A DNA stretch of 64,000 nucleotides, taken from a virus. The notes under the pieces are model-generated. The model was not told where the DNA came from, did no database searches, and worked only from the letters and a program-made list of their open reading frames with translations. This document shows positions 43,892-55,800 of the stretch, in pieces. A program made the translations under genes and the position numbers. How positions within the stretch are numbered: the first letter of the stretch is position 1; each line of letters opens with the position of its first letter. The DNA lies in IMG/VR virus record IMGVR_UViG_3300042484_000833, positions 17,896 through 81,895 of that record, one strand, 5' to 3'.

Positions 43892-46800
43892 TGGCCTATA
43901 GCAACGATCAAAACGAGCCAAAGGTACCTATTTCAAATGTAGAAAAGCGTTCGAGCGCTGACTTATTACCGAGGTTTTATAGAACACCCGGTAACAAGAA
44001 GTTTTTACAAGCAACAGTAGATCAGCTAATTCAACCTGGAACAGTTAAAAAACTTAACGGTTACGTTGGAAGACAAACTGCCAAGGCTGTTGTTAGTTCA
44101 GATACATTTCTCGAAGCTGCTGATCAAACTAGACAAAATTATCAACTAGAACCTGCTGCAGTCATTCAAGACTATCTTGGAAATACTACATTTTTTAAAG
44201 ATTACATTGATCATATTAACCATATCAGTGTGTTTGATGGTGTCGTTGACAATCATAGTAGATTGAATCGTGAAGAATTTTATAGCTGGAATCCAAATAT
44301 CTGCTGGGACAAATTTGTAAATTACCAACAGTATTACTGGCTTCCTTTTGGTCCTCGTCCTATTGAAGTGTTGGGTAATGAATTAGAAATTATCAGTACG
44401 TACTCTGTTACCGGAGTTGACGAGACTGATAATGTTGCGTATTTGTTTAATCCCGAAGGCCCGTTAGAGGGGTTGATTAGAAATCCTAAGATACGACTAT
44501 TTAGAGGTCAAACTTATATTTTTGATATTAACGTTGTTGGACATCCGTTTAGTATTAAAACTCAGCGCACTGCAGGCGACCTTTATAGATATACAAAAGG
44601 AGTCGATGCCTATGCTGTTGAAAACGGTAAAATTACCTTTACCGTTCCAGTGGATGCACCTGATGTATTATTTTATGTAAGTGAAAACGCAGTTGATACC
44701 GGCGGCGTATTTCACGTATTGGACATTACTGAAAATACTGCAATTAATCTAACAACTGATTTTGTTGGAAAAAAGGAATACGTTATTCCTAACGGTACCG
44801 CAGAAGGTTTGCGAATCAGTAACGGAATGAAATTAAGTTTTGGAGGACAAGTGACTCCAGAAGAATATGCCAACGATTTTTGGTATGTAGAAGGCGTTGG
44901 AACAGCCATACGATTAGTTAGGGATAAAGATCTAGAAGTTAGAACATCATTTAATGAAGAAACTAGTATCCTTTTTGATGACAATCCATTCGATCAGTTG
45001 CCATTTGGCGACGCTAGTACATTACCTAGCACTAAAGATTATATAACAATCAATAGATCGAGCTCTGACAAAAACCCCTGGAGTAGATATAATAGATGGT
45101 TCCATCAAGATGTTATTATTGCTAGTGCTGCTGCCAATAATGTTCAATCAGGTTTGGATCAAACACAAAGGGCAATTCGTCCTATTATTGAATTTAATGC
45201 AGGCATTAAATTACACAATCATGGTCTTAGCTCTAAACAAAATATTGATGTAATTGATAATTTTACAAAGGATGTTTTTAGTACCATCGAAGGTAGTTTA
45301 GGTTATAATGTAGATGGAATTGATCTTGCTGACGCTATGCGAGTGATTTTCACAAAAGATACAGATATACTTGTTAGAAACAAAATATACCGAGTAAACT
45401 TTATCGATGTAGTTGTCCCTAGTCGACAATTATCTTTTAACGGAACTACATCGGTTAATATTACTAATAATACTTTTACCTTTGCTAGCGAACACGGCTT
45501 GTCGTCTAGTAACCGTGTCACTTACTTAAACAATGGCTTTGATACATTACCAGGATTAACAAACAGACAAGTTTATTATGTGAAAGTTATAGATTCATTC
45601 ACCATTGAATTACACACAAATACTGCGTTAACAAAACAGGTAGACATATTTTCAGCAGTCGATGCTGTTTATAAATTTGAAGTCTTTTCAGGAAGTCGTA
45701 GGCAAATAACATTAACAGAAGAATCGGACGCTGTTGCCATACTATACGAATCTGTAACAATAAATTATGGTACTCAAGAAACACTCACATCTAGTATCAA
45801 TGGCAATCAAGGTCAGACCTATTGGTTTACAGGCACTACTTGGAAACTAGCTCAAATAAAAACAAAGGTAAACCAAGCTCCGTTGTTTGATTTATTTGAT
45901 AAAAATCAAATTAGTTTCACTGACACCTCAGTTTATGACGGCTCTACTTTTGAAGGTAACAAGATTTTTAGTTATAAAGTAGGAACAGGTACAGTTGATA
46001 GTGAGTTGAACTTTCCGTTAACATATCAGAATATTAATAATATCGGTGATATTGTTTTTGAATTTAATCTATTAACAGACAAATTTGCCTATAAAGAAAT
46101 AACCAATGTACTATACAAAGATACTGCAACCGGCTATTTAAAAATATCAAAAGATATCAACAGGGCAGCTTACGAAAACGGATGGACTACAAGTTTAATT
46201 GAAGATTCACAGCCTGTGGTCAGAGTGTTTAAGGATCATATATATAACGGAACAACTATCCCTTTTCCGATTGATGTTTTTGATAATAAAAACGATCTAA
46301 CAGATTTAGAAGTTCGAGTTTATATTAATGGAAATCGATTAGCAAAAGATCAATACACTGTCACTACTAGTGTAGTTAGGAAACAAGTAGAGTTGACTAC
46401 AGCAGTGACAACTACAGATGTTGTAACACTACGTTGCTTTGCTAAACAAGCAAAAAATTCTAATGGTTATTATGAACTTCCAATTAGTTTACAGAACAAT
46501 CCGTTAAATCACAATGTAGAACAGTTTACTCTAGGTCAAGTAATAGATCATGTAGGATCTATTGTTGACAATATTACAACATTTACTGGCACTTATCCAG
46601 GTTACGGTAATCTTAGAGATATCGGCAATTTGAGTCCTTACGGCGTCCGCTTTGTACAGCATAGCGGACCGATGAATCTTAGTTTATATCATATTGGATC
46701 TAAAAGTTCTAACGTAGTAAAAGCCATAGACATGGCAAGGAATGACTACGGCAAATTTAAACGAGCATTCATAGTTGCTGCAACCGAAAGCGGAATAGAT

Positions 46801-49800
46801 ACAGATCCACGCCGACATGTCGATTTTGTTTTACAGATGATAAACAAGGACAGACCAAAAACAAGCCCATATTACCTGTCAGATATGTTTGGTTACACAG
46901 CTTCGAATAGAATAGAATATACTGTTTTAGATTCAAGAATAAAAACATATCCGTTAACTAGCAAGTTTGGATTATCAACACTATCTAATAAAAGTGTCAA
47001 CATTTATCTAAACGGAGACCAACTTGTACACGGCCGAGATTACGTATTTGGCGATGACGTATTTTTCGAACTGTTAATTGACATCGTACAAGACGACCTT
47101 ATTGAAGCATACGAGTATGAAACTACTGACGGATGTTTTTGCCCTGCCACTCCTACTAAGCTAGGGTTATATCCTAAATTTGAACCTAAGATTTATCTAG
47201 ACGATACTTACGCTGAACCTACTCGAGTAATACAAGGACACGATGGTAGCATCACTATTGCCTTTGACGATTACAGAGATGACTTAATTTTAGAATTAGA
47301 AACTAGAATTTTTAATAACATAAAATGCGAGTATAATTCAGACATTTTTAATATTCACGATTATATTCCAGGCTACAGCAGAACAACTCTGTATTCATTT
47401 AAAGAATTTAATAGAATACTATCTAAGTATTTCTTCCAGTGGACAACTAACATTCAAGAAGATTATACAAAACATATTGGGTACGATCAAACTGATAGTT
47501 TTACCTATAACTATCGAGGCAACTTCACACCTGACAATCAGGATGTTCCCGCAGCATGGCGCGGAATTTATACCTGGTTACTAGATACAATTCGCCCGCA
47601 TAGTCATCCATGGGAATGTTTAGGATTTAGTATTGAACCATCTTGGTGGCAAGATGTATATGGTCCAGCGCCATATACAAGTGATAACTTAATTCTATGG
47701 GACGACATTAAGGAGGGTATTATTCGACAACCTGGCGTGCCTGTTAGACGGGATGTTAAATTTGCTAAGTCCTCGCTAGCTTATGGATTACCAGTCAACG
47801 ACCAGGGCGTATTAATAAGCCCTAAAGATTCGGGAATGGTATCTGGTACTATACGATCAGGCGACAGCGGCTATTTTGAATTTGGAGATCAAGCCACAGT
47901 TGAATCAGCATGGAGACGCAGTAGCTATTATGCGTTTGCTCTTATTGAAACATGTCTGCTAATGCAGCCTAACAGTGTGTTAGGTCGATGTTTAGATAGA
48001 AGTAGAATTGTAAAAAATTTAAATAACCAATTAGTATATTCTGAAACTGGTTTACGTCTACGATTAGAAGATATTGTTATTCCATCAACTAGCAACAGAA
48101 ATGTAGATACCAGAGCTTATACTTGCGGCCTAATCAATTATCTAGTAGATTACCTATCAGGCGATAATGTCTTACGACTAGACGAATACCAGTTAGATTT
48201 AACATCTCTAACAAATAAAATAACAACACGTATAGGATCGTTTACCAGCCAGCCCAAATATAAAATTTTATTAGACAGTAAAACTCCTAGCAGTACAGGC
48301 GGTGTGTTTGTGCCAGAAGAAAATTATTATGTAGATTTAAATATTTCTAGTGCCATAACAAAAGTTGTTTATAGCGGAGTAATAATAACAAAATTTGCTG
48401 ACGGATTTGAAGTAAAAGGTTATAATTTTGACAATCCGTATTTCACTTATTATCCATCTAGACAAGATGACAGGGTAATAAATGTTGGAGGCATTAGTGA
48501 AGGTTACATTACTTGGAATTCTGGCCAAATTTATGCTGCTGGTAAGATTGTTAAAAATAACAATCAGTATTACAGAGTAAAAACTAATCATACAAGTGTT
48601 GAAACATTCGACAGTCAATACTATGCTAGACTAGCTGAGTTGCCGGTTGTAGGCGGCAGAGACGCTATTTTAAGAAAAACTTGGGATTACGATGAGCCGC
48701 AAACTGTGGCATACGGTACTAAGATAACAACTATACAAGCTATGGTTGATTTTTTACAAGGCTATGGAGCCTATCTAGAACAACAAGGTTTTGTTTTCGA
48801 CGACTTCAACAACGAGCTTGCCGTTATTACCAATTGGGAAACTAGTGTAAAAGAATTTCTATTCTGGTCAACTCAAAATTGGGCCGCAGGTGCAGTTATA
48901 AGTTTAAGCCCAGCCGCTAACCGATTAATTTTTAAATCTAATATTGCTGCCGTAGATGACCTTACAGATCCATTTTACGGATATAGTATTTTTAGAGTTG
49001 ATGGTCAAAAATTAGATCCTGAGTTTATAACAACTTATAGAAAAGACGGCGAATTTACGTTACAGCCGCAAGATACAAATCACGGAATATTTGGAGCTAC
49101 TTTATTTCTTGTACAAAAAGAACATATTGTAGTATTAGATAATACAACGTTATTCAATGACACAGTGTATGATCCTGAAGCAGGATACAGACAAGAAAGA
49201 GTTAAGGTACTAGGTTACGTTACTAGCAACTGGAATGGCAGTTTTGAAATTCCAGGTTTTATCTACGACAGAGCTATTGTTAATGCGTGGACACCTTGGA
49301 CTGATTTTGCGTTAGGCGACATTGCTAAACACAAAGAGTTTTATTATAGTGCTAAAAGTTTCTTAGTAGGAACAGAAACATTTAATGATGATAGCTGGGT
49401 ATTATTAACAGAAAAACCCAAAGCAGAACTATTACCTAACTGGGATTATAAAGCTGAGACTTTTGCTGACTTTTATGATTTAGATACTGACAATTTAGAT
49501 AGCGGACAGCAAAAAATTGCTCAACACTTAATTGGATATCAGAAACGTCAGTACCTTGAAAACATTATTCAAAATGATGTAAGCCAGTACAAGTTTTATC
49601 AAGGCATGATTATTGAAAAAGGCACACAGAATGTTTTAAACAAACTGTTTGATGTGCTAAGTGCCGATGGCATGGAAAGTTTAACATTCGACGAAGAGTG
49701 GGCATTCCGTGTTGGAGAATATGGCGCAGTGGATACATTTGACGAAGTTGAATTTAAATTAGACGAAAGAGAATTTAAAACTAATCCTCAACCGATTGAG

Positions 49801-52800
49801 TTAGTAAATTCTATCGATCCGTTGCTAACAGATTTTGTCTATAGACAACGCCCTGTTGATGTTTATGTTAAGCCATATAACTACACTAATGATATTTGGC
49901 CAGTTAAAACTACCGGCACATATTTAAGAACTCCGGGATATATACGCTCGGAAGATGTAAAACTTAGCATAGATAATTTACAAGATTTAATCACTGTTGA
50001 CATTTCGTCTTTTAAAGAAGGTGATTATGTATGGTGTGCGTTTGAAAATCGAGACTGGAATGTTTATAGATTTAGTAAAACACCTTTTAAGATTAACAAT
50101 ATTACATACTCGAACAAAGTAATAACTATTGTTTGTGATAAAGTAATAACGTTAACTGTTGGAGATGTAGTAGGGATAGAGAATAGTGTCTCTGTTCAAG
50201 GATTCCACATAGTTGCTTCAGTTTCTCTTAATACATTTACTGTATCTAAAGAAGTACAAGGTTGGCAAACTTGGACTGACCAAGATACAGTGTTAAGTTA
50301 TCAATTTAATTTACATCGAGTTGAAAACATCGATAACGCGAATTCTATTATTCCACGTTATATTAAACCTAACGAATTAATTTGGGCAGACAACAACGGA
50401 CACAGTAAATGGTCAACGTATCAATACGCTCCTGTTTATAGTCAAGGTACAATTTTAAATATCGACGTTAGGACAAATTTAAACTTTGGTTTAGCAACAG
50501 CAATTACTGACGACGGAAACGTGGCTGCTGTAACAGATATCGACGGCGTTACAATTTATGAAAAAAGTTCTTCGGATAATGTATGGTTAAGTAAACAACG
50601 CATTTTGACTACCGCTGTATTGTCGCCTGGCGAGTTTGGTTCTCTAATCAAATTTAGTAAAGACGGTCGCTGGTTGGCAATTTCAGCACCATTGGCAGAT
50701 ATTGGATTTACAAATCAAGGGTGTGTATTCTTATACGAACAAGGCACCGACGGACAATTTGATTTATCAAATACTATTGTTAGTCCTGTACCTTCAGCTG
50801 GCGAAAAATTTGGTATAAATCTTGCTTTTGGAAGAAAACCTAACCCTACTGTTTTGTATAGCGCACTAACAGGCACATACACTGAAAACGGTAACGGAGC
50901 AGTATGGACAGTTACACGTATCGGATCTTCTTATGTATTACTAGTTTCCGACAGAGGCTTGCGATATAAAGCCGGCGAAACTATTGTCATTCCAGGATCT
51001 CAATTGGGCGGCACAAATGTTGACAACGATTTAACCATCATTATCAATACAGTAGATTCTGTCACTGGATCTATAGAAAACTTTACTTACACTGGTTCGG
51101 GCCTAGGCGATGTTTATATCTTGGCAATAACAGCAGAAGGTTATAACAGCAATCAGGGTAGAGTTTACACTTATAAATTTGACAGTATTACAGTATGGAA
51201 TCAATTTGTAACATTGTCAACTAGTACGATTTCGGGTGACTACTTTGGATACGATTTAGCAATTGACACTAATTTAACAATCGTAGCGTCTGCTCCATCA
51301 GCAGATACCGAATCTGGTAAAGTATTTGTATATTCTTATACTGGATCTAACTATTCCTTGGTTAAGACATTAGTAGGTAACATAGTTGACAACGCTGAAA
51401 GATTTGGCGAAAGCGTATCGATAACAACAGACGGTGACTATATTGCGGTTGGTAGCACATTAATGAATGTCAGCAACAAGAAAGATGTAGGGCAAATCTT
51501 AATCTATAAGCAATCAGATTCTACATATACTACGGGCACGCCTTATCAAGTTATTGATAGTCCCCGTAACGAAGTTAACGAACGTTATGGTACCGACATT
51601 GAATTTATGAATAATAAAACACTAGTAGTGTTTTCTAAAAATGGTAACATAGAAAATATCACGGTGTTTGATGAATTATCTACTACATTCGATAACAGTA
51701 ATTTACAACTAATCGATGTAGCAGTGGATGTAGGCCGTATTGATATTTTTGATATGTACAACACTAAATTTGTCTACGGCGAGAGTCTAGATAATATCAG
51801 TGTTATTAATTCTGGTTACGGTGAAGAAATTGCTGTGGGCAATAATACTGTCTTGGTAAGTGCTATTAAAGAAACTAGTCAAGGTTTTACAAATTCAGGA
51901 AACGTTTATTCTTATATCAAGCCCGGAGAAAAATTTAGCTGGATGCCTATTCACACGCAAGTTGATAGCGTAGACATAGGAAAAATTAAAAAAGTTTATC
52001 TCTATAATACAGTAACTAACGAGCTAGTAAAATATTTAGACGTCATTGATCCTTTACAAGGTAAGATCCCAGGAGTAGCAGATCAAGAAATCAGATATAA
52101 AACTTTCTACGATCCTGCTATCTATTCTGTTGGAACATCGTCAGTTAATGTTGATGACGGTATGAATTGGACTACGGTACAAGTTGGTCAACTATGGTGG
52201 GATCTAACACGAGCTAAATTCTTAGATACTCAAAGCGGCGATGTAATTTACAGAACAAGTAGCTGGAATACACTGTACGAAACAGCAAGTATAGACGTTT
52301 ACGAATGGGTAGAAACTTCGTTATTGCCTTCAGCTTGGATTAAGCAATCAAGCACTGATGCCGGAATAGCCAGAGGTATCAGCGGCACACCAAAATACAG
52401 CGACGAAGTTTATAGTGTTAAAAAACGTTACGACTCTGTTAGTAAAACTTTTAAAGAAACTTATTTTTATTGGGTAAAAGGAAAAAAAGATGCTCCTAAC
52501 GTTTCAGGCAGAACGTTGAATAGTTATGATGTAGCACAGTTAATTGCTGATCCTGCTGGATATGGATATAGCTTTATTGCTTTCACAGGCACAAATAGTT
52601 TCGCATTAGTGAATTGCGAAAAATATTTACAATCTAATAATGTTGCGTTAAGTGTACAGTATTGGTTAAGCGATAACAAAACTAGCAACTATCATAGTCA
52701 GTGGAAATTATTGAGTACTAATAGAAACACTATTATACCTACAGCTATTGAAGAAAAGTGGTTTGACAGTTTAATTGGCAAGGACTCCAATGACAGAGTT

Positions 52801-55800
52801 ATACCTGATACTAGCTTGCCGTTAAAGAACCGACACGGTATTGAATTTAAACCTAGACAAAGTATGTTTATGAACAGAGTCGAGGCTCTTAAAGTTTTTG
52901 TTGAAAGTGTAAATGCTTCTATTAAAAATGAACTTATTGCCGATGATTATGACCTTGCCGAATTAGATACTTACGAACCTATACCAAGCGCAGTGTCGGG
53001 ATTGTGGGATATTGCTATAGACACAGATTCAGAATTACGATTTATTCCTACTACACTACTTCAAACAGCAGTGTTAAAACCTATAATTATCAATGGTAGA
53101 ATTACGGGTATCACAATCGTTTCATCAGGATACGGATATGGCACACTTAGAGAATACCCTAAGACTAATACACTAGATCCTGATAGATGGTATGGTCCTA
53201 ATGTAAAAATTACAGGTAGCGGTATAAACGCTAAAATTAAATCTATAATAGATGCTCAAGGCAAAATTGTTGACTATGAAATAGAAAATAGCGGTGAGGG
53301 ATATACAGCGAACACCGCCATTATTGTTCGAGATGTATCGGTACTCGTTAGAAGCGACAGCGAGTCGTTAGATTTATGGAGCATCTATTCATGGAGTGCT
53401 CGCATCGAACAATGGTCTAGAATAAAAAGTCAAAGCTATGATGTTAGAAAATATTGGCAGTATTTAGATTGGTACGCCGATGAATACAATCAATTTGTAA
53501 AGATAGACTATCTTGTAGAGAACACTTACGAATTAACAACTACCTATATGGATGTTGGCAGCATTGCCAAAGTTAGGAACGTGGGCCGCGGCGGCTGGCT
53601 GCTACTACTAAAAGTTGCTGATACACAAACAATAGATTACACACAAAATTTCACAGTTATTGGCAGACAGAATGGTACAATAAAATTCTTAGAATCACTG
53701 TATCAATTCAAAGCTAGTACACTGGGATTCGATGGTCCGTTGTTTGATGCTGATATTTTTGATAACAGTCCTACGACAGAATTGCGAATAATTCTTGAAA
53801 CAATACGAGACAAAATCCTAATCGATGAATATCGCACATCCTACTTAAAAGTATTTTTTGCCTGTGTTCGATATGCACTAAGCGAACAGACGTTTATCGA
53901 CTGGGCGTTTAAAACTAGCTTTGTCAAGAGTCAACATAATGTAGGTGAGCTAAAACAAAAAGTCACTTACAACAGTGACAATTTAGAATTTTTTGAAGAA
54001 TACATTAAAGAAGTTAAACCCTATAGAACTAAAGTACGTGAGTACGTTAGTAACTACACTTCACTAGATTATTCTCAAAGTTCAGTATCTGATTTTGATT
54101 TACTACCTGTGGTTAACGATAACAGAAGTGTTGCGCCTTTGTTGGTTCAAGTAAATGATAACGCTGAAATTGTTACAGATTTTAGTGAAATATTAACATA
54201 TCCATGGCGCCATTGGCACGATACCGTGGGCTTTGAAATTACTTCTATAGAAATAGTAGATGGCGGCTCCGGATATATTACCAAGCCGATAGTAAAAATT
54301 TACGAAGAATATCAAGGTATAGTTTATAAATTATCCAATAGTGTGGCAGCAGAAGCAAAAGCCTACATATCAAACGGACGAGTGAATAGAATAGAATTAG
54401 TAAGCAGCGGCACACGCTGGATACGAGCTCCTAGAATTGAAATCATAGGAGGTCTAGCAACTACCGGATCTGCTGCCACCGCAGTGGCAATTATAGGCCA
54501 GGGTGTGGTTAGAAGTAACTATGTTAAAATTAAATTTGATAGAACTAGCAAAGTTTATGAAATTACAGAACTTATATCAGTTGAAACGTTCTCTGGTACA
54601 GGTTCACGAACTCAATATTTGTTAAAATGGGCACCTGATATAAAGGTAGGTGAAAGTTATGTAACTATTGATAATGCTGAAGTACTCAGGGATGATTATA
54701 CATTAGAAGTTGTCAAATCTGTAACTAAAGGTTATACTAGTTACAGTGGACAAATTACTTTTAAAAACGCACCTCCTGCCAACAGCGCAACACCAGTTAA
54801 CATTCGTATTGAGTACAAAAAAGATTTTGTACACTTAAATGCTCCTGATAGGATTAATTTTTACTATGATCCACAAACGGGACAGCTGGGTAAAGATCTA
54901 GCACAGCTAATGACTGGCATTGACTACGGTGGTGTAGAAATCACTGGCCTCGGGTTTGGCGTTAATGCCGGCTGGGATGCACTGCCGTGGTTTAGTGAAC
55001 CGTGGGATACTATTGATCCTGAATTTGAAGATTATATTGTAACTGTTAGTTCGATAACATATTCTTATCGTATGCCATATGTTCCAGAGGAAAATCAACA
55101 GATCAATATCTATATTAGTCGATATACTGGCACAAGCTATGAACCTTCTATTAGAATAGATGATCCTAACTATGCTACAATTTTACAAACAAACAATGAC
55201 GCATTAATGCTATCCTTTACAGGAGATGGTGAAATTGATATTATCAATTTGCCAATTACAGTAGCGTTATCTGTAGATGATAGATTGATATTCCGTAAGG
55301 ATACTAGCGATGGTAGTTACGGAGCACGTCCAGACGAATATGATACAAAATTAAGTGGCGGCAATTTAGCCTATACCAGTGCTACGGGATTGGCAGCAGA
55401 CGACATAATTCTAGACGGGGACGACTTAGTAAGCGCAAATACTAGTTACGCTCCTGAAGAAGTTGTTCCTGGGCAAGTTATGGACACTGTGGCAATCAAA
55501 GTCTATCACAGACCAAGCGGCGGCTGTCCGAACATAATGTTTAATCATCATCGTGGCAACGCATCTACTACAGATTTTAAAATAGGTCAATATTTTCCTA
55601 ACGATAGTTCGGTAATAGTAAAAGTTGATAATCTAATTAAAACTTTAAGCGTGGATTACACTATTGATTATCAAAACAACAATATTGTTTTTAACACTGC
55701 TCCGAGTCAGGGTGTTGCGATTGATATTTTAAGTATCAGTTTCAACTCTGCCAACATATTAGATTTAGATTATTTTATTTCTGATGGTGTTACCACTGAG

